Assembly: GCA_005281725.1 (NCBI GenBank)
Contig: SSBO01000012.1
Location: 23,186,289-23,250,288 of the forward strand
From: Wuchereria bancrofti
Lineage: Eukaryota > Nematoda > Chromadorea > Rhabditida > Onchocercidae
Length of the DNA stretch: 64,000 nt
Direction: 5' to 3'
The notes under the pieces are model-generated. The model was not told where the DNA came from, searched no databases, and saw only the letters and a program-made list of their open reading frames with translations. The stretch's first letter is position 1; every line of letters begins with the position of its first letter. Made by a program: the position numbers and the translations under genes. Shown in pieces: positions 51,501 through 63,841 of the stretch.

Positions 51501-54500
51501 CGATATCGGGATCTCTTTTCATATCGTCGCTGTTCTTATTTGCTTCTGCTATCAATGTATTCAGTAAAGTATCAATATGCTAAAACAATAAACATTAAAG
51601 TACACAGTTCGTTTAAATTAAGCCTGTTAAAATTGTAGTCAAAATGTAGTAATTCATCTTTGCTGAAGTCTATAGGACCTGACCGATCCATATATCTTTT
51701 CAGTTTCAACTTACAGTTTCTGAGCATTTCGCCAACAAAACAAAAGCAAATTTGTCAAGATGTGAACAACCATGTTGTTGATTTAAATGAAACACTTCTT
51801 CTACCACTAGCGCATCACTGTAAATACTTCGATTAAAAGGGATAAAAAATTTAAGGAATTTGAAATACCTTCGATTCATGTGAAAACTATCACTTACTTT
51901 TGCACACCCTTAACACCCAGCATTATCAGACTTTTAACTGCACGCCAGTCAGCCAACATTTTTGCGAAAGCAGTACGTGCAAATTTCGGTGGTTCCAGAT
52001 CATGCTCCGGAGTGGTATCTGAAGGGAAACACATTAAGGAATAGTTAATCATTCCTGCCATAGATGAAAAAAAATTAGATAAAATAAATTTCAAATGCGG
52101 ACAAATAATGCCAAATTAGAATAAATTCAACTGACCAGTCGCTCCCTGAGACTTTTTCATCATTCGGCGCTGGTAATGTTCCTGTTCAATGATTTGTCTT
52201 CCTACTGTTCGTGCCAAAAACAATAATAAATGTTCTCCTCTGCAATCACAATACAATCAGTATCATGGGTAGAGGATGAAAAATCACTTAGGATTTAAAA
52301 TAATTAAGATTATGGAATCCTAAATCCTTTCCTCGAAATACATAAAGAAATGATTTGATTCTTGTTTTCACTCAACCAAATAAATCAACGACTATTCGAG
52401 ATCCTTAAGCGAGCTTTGATGGAGTGAACAACAATGATCTTTGAATATTTGGATTTCACAACTGGTCCATATTTATGAATAACAGGAATCTAACATAAAA
52501 AAATACCTAGAATTCGTACGATGAATGAGATCTGTACTGTTGAGCAAGACGGATATCAATTTTTCTCGACGTGGTGTATTGCCTGCAACAAGGGCTCGGC
52601 AGGAACACTTCTCCCAGCAATCACAGTAAGCTGTTGGAGACGTTCTTTTCAATCTACAATTTTTTTTTTTTTATGAAAAACCAAAGTAAACAATATGCAC
52701 GCATAAAATGAATGTAAATACAGCAAAAAAGCAAGATATAACCTGCATTCATGATTACGATGACAAGTATACGCACATTCCGTACAGCAACACAATGTAC
52801 CAACTAATCCACATGTTCGACATTCAAATATATCCTAAAGTCCATTTATATTTTAGAAGAAAGAATCAATTAAACTCATCTTGAATGCCGTTGTAATAAT
52901 AGTTTCAAATCACTATCATAATTAATGGTATGAAAAAAAGAAATGAAATATTTTTAAGAAATGGTCATTAAAGGATAAAATAAAATGAATTTATTTTTGA
53001 CAAAAAAATCATTCATATAAACCTGATTGATATGTTCATCACCCGTCCATGTAAAGCTACAAGTATCATTCATACAAAGCATGAACAGTGGTGAATCATC
53101 CGGTCTACTTCCTATTGGATATATAATAGAATTTAAAATTGCATCAGCTGATTGTCTCTTGCCTTGAGCACCTGCAACTAGTTCAATTCAGAAGTTATGG
53201 TTTCACTAACAAAGGTGAGTACAAGTATTCATAATTATGCAGTTATAATCAGCCATTAATCATTTCAAAAAAAAAAAAAAAAAGCTGACCAGTGATTTGT
53301 GCTTCTTTCTGCATCTCTTCAGCAGCAAGCCACAGGATGAAGGCGGCCGTATATGCTCTATAGTTAACAGCGCACATGAAAGGTGTATGTCCATTAATAT
53401 CTCTGAAATTAAAACTAGCAAATTACTTTTGTTCAACATCAGACACTAACACTTTAAGCAGGTTTTCATGCTAGACAATTCACATGAATTATGGTGCTTG
53501 GCTTATTTTACTGTCATTCTAAAGTGTTTGCATACAGCATTAGTAGTGATAATACAAAACAGTTACAAAATTACTTCGTCGTCAGCAATTCGAGAAGAAA
53601 TGGTGCCACAGTAGAGTTATAGCAGAGAGTCTTTACAATTTCTATTGAGTTGCATTGTCGTATTTTCGGTTCATTATTCGCATTAACAATAATCGGCATG
53701 GATACTGAATAAAATTTCCCTATACAATATGTCAAAATCTACTGATGAATTTTCAACCGAAAACAACAAAACGCATATAATTTAGTAGAAATTAAGAATC
53801 TTGCATTAAGAATCTTTTACAGAATTAATAATATATAAAAAGGACCTTCTTCCTTCATATCTTCTATGAAAACAGACGATTTTTTCGCATCTTTCAAGCT
53901 CCTCGCAAAATCTGCCAGCACTAAAAATGATATTACTTCATTGCTACAGTGAACGGAAGCAACTGTGAATATAAATTCATTTATGATTCAACATTTTAAA
54001 AAAGCCGAAACACAAAAAGACAATGTAGCACAGGTTTATTAGTGATCATGAAAAAAACTCACCATCTTCCATGTTGCCAACGTCATGACCTGGTCTCCGC
54101 AATGGATTATTTGCCATTAATTCTCGTATTAACATTTCTTCCCTGAAATATCATCGATTTTTTGAATCTATTATTTTAGACATCAAAACGAAAGCTTCAG
54201 GAATTTTGAACAAAAAAAAAGAAAAAAAAAAACGAGCATAAAAACAAACTCTGCATTGGCTCCATGGCGTCTTAACATGCGTTGCCAGCGGTTATCAAAT
54301 GCAGTACGAGTTTCTTCCGCAGCTGACATATCGATAGCTACAGTCAAAAATTTCAAATAGAGAAGTACACGACAACAAATAATGCTTAATTTTCTTATTT
54401 GGTTATCTTACAGGAAAAGTCATGGTACTCTCAGATCGACGCTTCTCCAGTAAAAAAAATATATATATAATTTCGTCTACCTGTTAAACGTTGCAAAGGT

Positions 54501-57500
54501 TTATTTTCTGTATCAACTGAAATTTCCATTGTATCTGCCTCTTCCTTGTTAGTCGTTGCAAAACTGTTCATGACTGCCGCATGAAGAATGGTTCGATTCC
54601 CATCTGCACGAGAGCTCAAAATCTCGCTTTTCACAACCTCACGATCTAGAAATGATTTATAAGTCAGCATCTTTGAAATGTTAATTATCTTACTTGGAAA
54701 GCAGTTAATGAAGTTATCCAAGCAGAAACAAAGGTTACGGTATTATCAAAAGCATGTAAATCAGGATATTTCAATAAATTTTGCTAACTGTAGTCCCAAG
54801 CAGTAAATACACGTTTAATTTGACAACTAAATCAAAACCTTTAAAAATTTTATCAAATGAAAAAAACTCAATAAAGCTACCTGCTTCTTTTGAAAGTGCA
54901 TCAAGCACCAAATCCACACCCTGTAGATCGCAGTACAGAACAGTCTGCATTAGAGATGGTATTCGAGGATGAGTGCTTGAAGGAGATGGAGCAATTAAAG
55001 TTACCATAACTCCAGTACGATTTGCATTCCGCGATGTAGCTGATGCTGGAAAAATTGTTAAAACTGATTCTTATCCTATATTATCACAAAAAGAATTAAG
55101 AAAAATGTTGAAAAATCCATGTGACAAACTTCGATACATAATTTTCTTCCTTTAATAAAACCATACGTACAGTCATCATTGGTAGTTGTTGAAGTATTTT
55201 CATTATCACCAGAATCCAATGGCCGTAAACCAACTGCAAAATTATGTATTTTGGGTAAAGCGCAATATACTGGCTCACGAAATCCTCCCGTTGCATCACG
55301 TACCATCGGTATTATTGAACCGTTACTGTCGCTTATCATCATGATCATTTCCTAAATCTCACTGATGTACAAATCACAAGCACAATCAATACTTCACGAA
55401 TAATTAAGGTAAAAAAAAAGTTTAGAAATACCATATGGATATCTTTGAAGAAAAATTTTAAAAAATTGAAAAAATCAACACACATCTCCATAATTCTCAA
55501 GTCGTGGCAAATGCAATCCAGCGCTGCATACTGCTGAAACATTCAATGGTAAGACGTGGTCACTTTGTATTTTACCAAATACACTGATACGAACTAAATG
55601 AAGTCGTCCTCGCCTTTCGATCAATAACCGTAAACCTAAATGGTAATTCACAAATTGATGAGAGGGAAAAGGTTACGCAAAAAAAAAAAACACTAGATGA
55701 TAGCTCAATCGAAATACTGTTTTTTTTTTCTTTGTTTTTTACATTTCCAAATTCAGGAATAATTTAATTTATCACTTTTGACCATAATATAGAAAAATTT
55801 GGGAATACAGAAATCTTTGAAATTATTGAAATTTACCGAGATAATTTTAATTTCACATCATTATACAATTCATTGCCTGCAAGCAAAATGGAAAACATTT
55901 CGCATAACAAATTATGAAAACCGACAAACCGGTATTGTCTATGGTCAAAGAGTGCACTTTTTTCATTGATATACCGCCCGGCAGTTGTATTTTCTGCATA
56001 TGCTTTTGAAAATTCTCAGGACAGCAAGGTATTCTGCTATTTGGTGTTACAACAACAAGATCATCTTTACGCATCAGTCGAATTTTTCCTAAATCACATG
56101 CATCTTGATTTTGGCTGACTGCGTCACCACCATCATTAGAGACGACCGGTCTATATACAATTCCGCAATAAGCTCCATCAACCTAAAAAAGTTCCACGTC
56201 ATCAACTGCAGAACTCAAAAAGTCGATTAAGATTAAGTTTTTGCTTTATAACAATGTAATGAAGTAGATAAAAAAAATAAAAAACCATCGTTAATTTTCG
56301 TCTTAAAGGAAATAAGCGTACAATTTTCACAATGGCTGTGTCCTGTGAGGTTTCTTTGTGGATGAATATGACTTCATTAAGTGCCCATGCAGTTTCCCGA
56401 TAAGTATTTCCTTTCTGCTCCTCACGTGGCCTTTTACCATATTCTGAAAACATGGTTTTTCGTAGCAGAAAAAGAAGTCTGACATTTCAAAATTTCATTA
56501 AGAATATATGAAATATTACCCATACAAATACAGCTGACACTGAAAGATGACGTGAAAATGGAATCAGCCATTCCGAAGTAAAAAATATGTAATTTTCCAA
56601 AATACTGAAAAGTGAAGCGAGACAAAGTCCAAGCGTGAATTGCATCACATAACCTTAGAGTTCAACTAAACAGAAGCAATAATTTCTTTCTTTTAAAGAA
56701 AAAGGCTACTACTACATGGCAAATTAGAATGCAGCTAAGAAGCGTGAAGAGAGTCAACTAGGTATGTAATATAAAAATCCCACAAAGTCAATTTTAACCC
56801 ACAAAAACTGTCGCTTCACTTTGGTGTTACAGTTTTCATCAATATTTTCGCCTTTTAAAAAACTCACAGACATTACCATTCATATAATGTCAAAACGCGC
56901 ATATTGTAGGTTTGCACCAACTTGAATCGACCAATTAACTCGGTGCGTTCTTTTTCACATTGGAGTACAAGCATAATAAATATGAGAATTTTATTGGGGA
57001 TAAGGAGCAGCTGAGATGCATTCTAATTAACTCACGATTCAAGGAGCCTTTTTTATCAGTCGACTGATGCGCAGAAGAATTGAGGCACGAACCGTCATCA
57101 TCGCTATTCTCATCGTGCTGTGCTGGTGTCATTACTCGAAACCTACATAATTCAGACAGCGTCCAAGCTGATTCCATTAAAGCGCCAACCTTTAAATAAA
57201 ACTCTATTCATCTAATCCAAACCATTGAAATTTCCAAGCTTAAAATTTCACGAAAAATATGAAACCAGTTTTTAGCCTGTTTAATTGGAATGTCTTTACG
57301 CTGATGACAAGCTTTTCAAAATAAGCTCCAACCATTGGTGTTCCAGAGCTGAAGTTCAAAGCAATTGAGCCTGTCGTGTATATAGGATGCGATTTCGTCC
57401 GAACTTCGCAACCCTCAACCACTTCAGGTGATGCAAGATTTGAACTGCGACGCGATTTTGAACGCATCCGTTCCCATAATTTCCGTCTTTCATTAAATGG

Positions 57501-60129
57501 ATAAATACCCCTAGAAAAAGAGCAATTCATAACCACCAAAAACAACTTTAATGGATCTAAAAACAGGACTTTCTACTGTCATAAAAATTAAGAACAAAAA
57601 TGGTGACATTTAACAAATAATAGGATAAAAAAAAAGTACCACCAATAACAGCTATTCGATTGAGTCTTCACCAGACAATACATCGGACATACGTATAGTG
57701 ATGCATATTTTTCACCATCCGGTATTTCCATTAGTGGTGTTAATAGCACGTTAGATACCTTCATACCACATGCTTCGCCATCCATAAATGATGCTACCCT
57801 ATTCATATTCGTTACAACACATGCACGATATGCACATGATACTAAATCTACAAATTTTTCTTCATCCGGTGCCTGAAATAAAGCCGATAATTTATAATAA
57901 AAACTTGAATTATAATTCCTACAATCTTATACATCAACAGAACAAAAATCTGTGCAGTGTAACTTACATTTGTCAAAAGTCTGGTACCAAAGGGGTGCGC
58001 GGTCATTGAACCGTGCCCGTCATTCTTCCATGACCAACTATAGAAAAATCCATTATCGCCTAAAGCGATTAATTCACTAATCATAGCAGCTATTTTCACA
58101 AACTTCGCTACACCCGTCGGGAACATATCCTGCAGTTAAAGAAGTCAATCGAAAACATCAACAGTACTCAATACAGTGAAAGACGAAAGACTAAGTTAAG
58201 AAAGACTAAACCAATAAGTTATGCGAAAACTAAACAATTTCACATATAGAAAATGTTTTTTTATTACTTTCAAATTTACTTTCAAAATTTTTACGTCAGC
58301 CATCAAAGGATCTTGAGAGTCCAATTGCAGGTTTATACTCAACAGTGACGAGATTTTTACCAAAGACCTTTACTTTCACATTTGGATGAAAACAAACTCA
58401 CCGTTTCTTTACCCCAATACTGCAATTTTTCATCATATTTTAAACGCGTGTAAGTTTCAGAAGAAAATTCTTTTGCTTTATCACTTTTTTTATCTGAAAT
58501 AAAAGTATCAACAGTAAGAAGCACTAAAAATAAGAGATTTATGCATAGTGAGAAATTTCTACTTTCTACTACTAAGCAGTTAACAATTTATGAATGGATT
58601 AACCCCTATCTACTCGTCTTCGAGCAATATCTCTCGCTACAACATAATCAAAACTTTCGCCACTTGCATACAAATTGTCACCATCAATTACGGCACTTCC
58701 ATGCGAATCACTTCGTAATCCAGCATCCAACAACGACAGAAGCTCCTCAGGGAGATATGCTTCAGAACCTTCATCCATTTCATCCCCTGAAAGCAACATT
58801 TTAGGATCGAAGTGCAAGAAATTACTTTTTTGCATGAACTAGGAAATTATGCTCGCAATTAATTCTGAAGGAAACAATTACCGTCCTCATCATCACGGCT
58901 GAGTAGATTATTTACAGCTTCATTTACATTGAGATTCGTTCGCTGAAGCTCGCGTACAATAACTTCACGTGATTTTCCTTGTAAAACAACCTTAAACAAA
59001 AAATCCAACAATAAGACAAATGCAATTAATCCATGTCAGGATATTTTCATTTCCAAATGATCAAGACAGAAAATATCATTCCCATGCACAAGAGAGAAAA
59101 TATCACTCTATCACTCTTATGCGCAATTTACAGAATTCAGAAATGATCACATTTCTGAGACCAGAACAATTCACCTGGGCTTGAGCAATGAGATCTTCGG
59201 GAATGGCACTAAGAGGGACAAGCGGTCGACTTCGATCAACAATCACACCCGCACGTTCGCCCAATGCACCCGCCGTCCGTCTCGCTGCCATCATTACCCG
59301 TCTAATTTTTGCACCACGACTTAATACTGAAAACAACAGAAAACTGAAATTACAACAACGCAAAAATGACCATTTATATTTAAGGTAAAATGAAGAAATA
59401 TTCACCCAATCAACCTCTTGATTCATTTTTTTTTTCTGGAAAAAAATAACTAACCAGTGTTGGTAGATGAACCACTGCTACCTGTTGTAGGCCCGCTAGC
59501 AGTACCACTACTTCCCGAACCAGCACCTCCGCCTGTTCCAGTTGAGCTTTTGTCATCGGTGGTGTTTTCCTCTTTAGTAGCAGTTGTTAAAGTGTACTTT
59601 AATCGAGCAACACGACCACACTACAAAATATAATTAGAATGTTTTACTTCATACTATGAACAATTTCCAAATAGTTCAAGTGTTAACAAAATCCAGTTTT
59701 CCTGGATAAAAGTTCGAATATTTCTTATCTTTGAATTAAAAGCTGAAAATAATTGCATACCCTAAATAGAAATGCTACATGATTCGGGCCAACAACAAGT
59801 TGTGCAATACTATCAGCATCAACGTTAGCTAATGCTGCTGTTGATACAGCGCCATGCTGATTCCGAGCACTTGATGCCTCCTTTATACTGTAAAACACAA
59901 AAGATGAAAAAATTTTACCATTACAACAACCATAGCTAAACTCCATCCTTGTTATTTTCGATAAAACTGTGTATGAAAAAAGCTTGAATATATTTTATAC
60001 CCACATAAAAATTCAACAAAGCATGCTAAACACTACTTGTGAACGGATAATCAATTACCGATCGATTAAATGATCCTCATTACTTGGAACTGGGAATGCA
60101 AACAAAAACAACTGCTTCTGGTCATCCAT
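40033..60129 (-). CDS. ubr-5: UBR5 / hyperplastic-discs HECT E3 ubiquitin ligase
   Basis: Orthologue of human UBR5, Drosophila Hyd and C. elegans UBR-5, a giant mainly nuclear HECT ligase that transfers ubiquitin from E2 to substrates. Sixty-four coding exons keep frame throughout (8,670 nt, about 2,889 residues; human about 2,800). From the 5' end, selected exons are 60059-60129 (ATG 60127-60129), 59761-59887, 59455-59620, 59175-59326, 58882-58990 (UBA, about residues 163-212, motif [15 protein letters not shown]), RCC1-like repeats at about 57333-58129, 52507-53171 (UBR box, about 1097-1165, Cys/His-rich, ending CDCWEKCSC), acidic exons 49026-49543, 43239-43437 plus 42779-43025 (MLLE, motif KITGMLLDL), then HECT from 42418-42556 to the stop at 40033-40035. 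The catalytic cysteine, in TANTCIS, is about residue 2858. The C-terminus NFGFV matches the family. The last exons are 40338-40465 and 40033-40120. The joint around 56520-57032 is uncertain. Convergent with hbl-1. Confidence 0.95.
40346..40348 (-). other. Catalytic cysteine codon of UBR-5 HECT domain
   Basis: TGT codon on the - strand within the HECT C-lobe motif [12 protein letters not shown]. It corresponds to the thioester cysteine of human UBR5, 31 residues before the C-terminus, as in the family. Confidence 0.9.
42779..43437 (-). other. MLLE (PABC) domain exons of ubr-5
   Basis: Exons 43239-43437 and 42779-43025 encode LGERLLARV followed by KITGMLLDL and LLRAQVEEA, the helical MLLE signature shared with poly(A)-binding protein C-termini. 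This domain binds PAM2-type peptides and in UBR5 contacts the HECT domain. Confidence 0.9.
49026..49543 (-). other. Acidic linker exons of ubr-5
   Basis: Exons 49358-49543 and 49026-49253 encode a Glu/Asp-rich low-complexity stretch of about 138 residues (about 1551-1688). It corresponds to the acidic serine-rich linker in vertebrate UBR5; sequence is not conserved, only composition and position. Confidence 0.8.
52507..53171 (-). other. UBR-box exons of ubr-5
   Basis: Exons 53023-53171, 52743-52834 and 52507-52653 encode [38 protein letters not shown] and [15 protein letters not shown]. The zinc-binding Cys and His residues of the UBR fold are all present, so N-degron binding is plausible. 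Confidence 0.9.
56520..56539 (-). other. Proposed 20-nt microexon of ubr-5
   Basis: Between exons 57032-57189 and 56322-56443 the phases require a small joining exon. With acceptor TTTCAG at 56540-56545 and donor GG|GTAATA, a 20-nt exon (56520-56539) joins both sides in frame when the upstream exon ends at 57032. A longer version, 56520-56604, is also open but does not match the upstream phase. The better-looking upstream donor C|GTGAGT (exon end 57036) would need another exon I cannot find. Confidence 0.4.
58882..58990 (-). other. UBA-domain exon of ubr-5
   Basis: Encodes [17 protein letters not shown] and [15 protein letters not shown], nearly identical to the ubiquitin-associated domain of human UBR5. 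It follows the conserved [10 protein letters not shown] at the end of exon 59175-59326. Confidence 0.92.
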
Positions 60130-60157
60130 ACGATTTTCCAGTACCCACCAAGTCTTA
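60130..60157 (-). promoter_or_regulatory. ubr-5 5' UTR with trans-splice-type acceptor
   Basis: On the - strand, ATAATTTCAG ends at 60158, only 28 bases before the ATG. There is no upstream in-frame ATG in the leader. A strong acceptor this close to the start is typical of nematode spliced-leader addition. Alternatively it is an ordinary intron acceptor after an unseen non-coding exon. Confidence 0.5.
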
Positions 60158-62165
60158 CTGAAATTATTAAATTTCAGATTCGCTGTTTTATTTGCTAATG
60201 AATCCAATTTGAAAGAAATGGCTGTATAACATTTTCTTCACTTTTATTAATAATTACATGCGTTTGCAAATTATTGCAAAATGGAGCGCTTTCTGGGAAA
60301 AAGTGTGAAGCCAGAAATCGTTACTACTACTACCACCAAACGATTATCATTATATTTTTAATAAGCAAACAATATCCGATACTTATCAAACTTTTATTCA
60401 GGATTAATTATCCTGAATAATGCTGAAGCACAAGAATTCCCAGAACTCCTCAAACGTATGTGTTCGACAGAATAACATATTTCGACAACAGAGCATACAT
60501 CTATCCTAATCTCAATCTTATAACTGCATTTCACATGTGGTTGCAGTACTCGTATAAATCGAATATTGCTGTTAATAAATCTTCTCTGGACCTTTGCCAC
60601 TGAGTTACTTGGTGACGTTACTTTAAGTGATAGAATTTACTTTGTCCTTACTTTAACTAGCAGCTTTTGCGAGATCCCAGAAGTTCGATATACTTTGCTT
60701 CGATATAATTTCAAACTAAACTCTGTTTTGCGTACAAAAAACTTTCACGCCCTTTTAATTACCTGAAAATAAGACACTTCTGAACAAGCATCTTTCCTGA
60801 TAAATACACGTTATGATGGCGTGAAAATGATACTAACTTCCAAAGAAAGGGACAACTACAACTTATCTGTTGTTCACGATATAAATGGCACATTATAATT
60901 TCATAGAGCAAAATAAAATTATCAAAGCACAACGACTGCTATTTGCCTTGTTATCGAAGTTTCGATATGACTTATGGGATATTGACGATTTATTCAAAGT
61001 TTCAGCTTTTCTTGAGTATTACGACTTCTACTCAAACGGAATCTTCCAGCGAAGTCGATGACATGTAAAATCGATGACAGATGTTCCACGACATATCGAC
61101 TGAACAACTAAACAATCGACATATCGACTAAAGCACTATCACTACTTTTTATCTATTATTATCTACTACAATCGAATCATTTACACACTAATTGCTAACT
61201 TCGCTAACGTAATGTATCTGCTTTAAACGAGTACGAGTGATTAATAGCACCGGCTGACAAACTTGGGACAGGAGACGAATCCCGGAAATAGCTATAACTC
61301 GACTAACTTCAACTATCTGATAGGGAAATACCCAAATCCCGAGAAACTAAAGATCATGCAAAATCATTTTTGTTTTCCCCACTACGGTTTAGATATCGAT
61401 CGGTTGTAATATAATGTCATATATTGTTAGATTGATCTATTCTAACTATCACTTGCCTTTACGTTTTCATCTGAAACTTGCAACACACGTACGTCTGCCA
61501 ATGGTATTTTTCACGAAGATGCACGGTATCTATAAAATATATAAGAGAATATCAGAGGATGATTACAGCTAAAATTTGGAATAACTATCTAATATCTCCA
61601 ATGTAATGTGGTATGAGAAAAGAAGGAATAAGTGGAACTGATTACAACTACCAGAGTAGATTTGACTAGCTTGTGGGAAGGTTTATATACAAAATTTATG
61701 ATATCACTAAATTATGAATTCATCTCCTAGGAAACCATTATTCTGAATGCTAAAACAGTTCTTCTAAGAATGACAAGTAAATCATTTGATTATTTCCCGA
61801 CTTCTCGTTGCTTCCAACATTTCTCAACATAAATCTCCCAAAAAATTGCTAGTTGAATGGAATCGGATGCAATCCTTTTCTTTGTTTCGCATTTTCACGA
61901 TATCCTAAATAAAAACGATGATAGCAGGGTAAAATGCACAAGCCATTTCGTTGCTCCACGTTGTCATTTGACGCATGCCTACACCTACATACGCATACAC
62001 ACACATACAGACATACACCAGACACACATCTCCCTGCGTACATAGCCACTCGCATCCTGCACTAAGTCTATGTGCTATTACTATCACTACTATTTGTTAC
62101 TATTTCTATTATCATTACTATACTATTACTACTTCTACGTATTTCTACGATTACTAATCAAACGC

Positions 62166-62642
62166 TGCATGCTATTGTATTTCATGTTACAGTTAAATAC
62201 GTTTACCTTAATTCAATAATCATATCTTCATATTACAATTACATACATTTACGTTACATTAGAATAAAGTATTGTTTACCAGTTATGCTAGCATTATATA
62301 CGTCGACTTTTATCATTGAGAAATTTTATTTTTTAACATTTCAGCAGTGCAAGTTTGTGGAAACATAACTCAGAGAATCTAAAATTAGCAAGTAATCGTG
62401 CAGAATATGCACTCATCACATACTTTATGCCACTGTGCACTTACCTTGCATGCATAACTCATGCATTACTCATCAAAATGCAACAATATACATCATTCGA
62501 TGAATTAATGAACCAGGATTGCAGTTTTCAAAACGAGTACTCCTTAGACTGTATTAGCATTCGGATGAATGCAACAAACCAGTGCAATAATTCGTCTCAT
62601 TACATGCATGCAATATGCATGAGTGCAAGACAAGTGCATGCA
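62166..62642. promoter_or_regulatory. TGCATG motif cluster
   Basis: At least five TGCATG hexamers, some within the palindrome TGCATGCA, in under 500 bp (about 62167, 62449, 62604, 62615 and 62635). TGCATG is the RBFOX-type RNA element if transcribed and a known homeodomain/octamer-like DNA motif otherwise. Confidence 0.3.
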
Positions 62643-62885
62643 TTTACAGTTTGCTGCTATTTCTAATTCATTTTCTTCCTTTTTATCATATTCTATTCCT
62701 AACTATCTTATTCTATTCTGTTCTTACATTTGTTCTACACTTGTCATTCTGTTCTCATTTCGGCTATTTCTTTCTTTTTATCTCTTCTCTCTTCCCGTAT
62801 GTTATCATTAGTATTTTCAGTTGAGAAATTTTCCTCTCTTTCAAATTTTTTCAATTATTGGAATAATTTTTATGACAGTACGAAA

Positions 62886-62951
62886 AGAGTGATTGAGGTT
62901 CGAGAAGTCTCGGGAGAATTTAGAGTGATTGATGTCTAAGAAGTCTCGGAA
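62886..62951. repeat. Tandem repeat, two 30-bp copies
   Basis: Copies at 62886-62915 and 62922-62951, period 36, share AGAGTGATTGA and AGAAGTCTCGG. Confidence 0.75.
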
Positions 62952-63696
62952 AAGGTAGTTTTTTTTTTTTTTGTCGTGTAGCAAGTAGTTCTGCCAATTT
63001 ACTCGGGAATTATTTATTGATTTGATTTTGTTACATTTAAATTTTATGTAATTTTTTTCCTTTTAAATTTTTTAAATTTAGATTTCTTAATTTCGGTTAT
63101 TAAAATTTTTTTTACTTCAAATTATTCATATTATTGAAAATGACAGAATAAGAGTAAAATTTTTCTTTGCTTTTCAATCGCTGTCATTTAATGTCCTTTT
63201 TTTTTTTTGAAATTATCCACTGATCAAAATATCATAAGTTGTAATCATTGTTCACATTACTACTTATATATATTTTCGTGAACATTTTTAAACTGCTTCA
63301 AGTAAACAAAGTTTTAGGAATGTTAAAAACTTTGTTTACTTTACATAATACCTTAAAACAATATTTGCATAATAAGTTATTTATTTATAAAATAATTTAC
63401 TTGCAATTATTGCAAATGATAATGTATATACAATATATCAATTTTCATATTTATATTTTTGAATAGTATTTTCTATTTATTTTATATACATATTTGCAAG
63501 TTTCAAACAAAAAATTAGGACAAATTTTGATGTTAAATCGAGTACAATATATTGTTAATTACAAATGAGAAATTAATTATAAATGGCAGTAGTATGTTGT
63601 GTATGCATTTCATTAACTATATTTATTGACAGAGAAAATAAGCAAGCAAGCGTGTGAAAATTAATAGAAAATTGTAAATATAGCAAAATGATAACA

Positions 63697-63841
63697 TATC
63701 ACCATAATGATAACCGTTATCATCAATAATTGTTGATATGAACAGAATAATTCCTTCTATTAGCACATTTTCGTTATATGTTTTTTTTTTTTCTTTTAAT
63801 AATGATATATCACCATAATGATAACCGTTATCATCAATAAT
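63697..63841. repeat. Direct repeat with near-palindromic core
   Basis: A block of about 34 bases occurs at about 63697-63730 and again at about 63808-63841. Each contains ATGATAACCGTTATCAT, an inverted repeat with 8-base arms and a single central base. Confidence 0.75.

Noticed and set aside
62355..62666. 103-codon open frame upstream of ubr-5
   Set aside because: Begins with plausible composition but has no recognised domain, no clear splice partner and overlaps other open frames; insufficient support for a gene.
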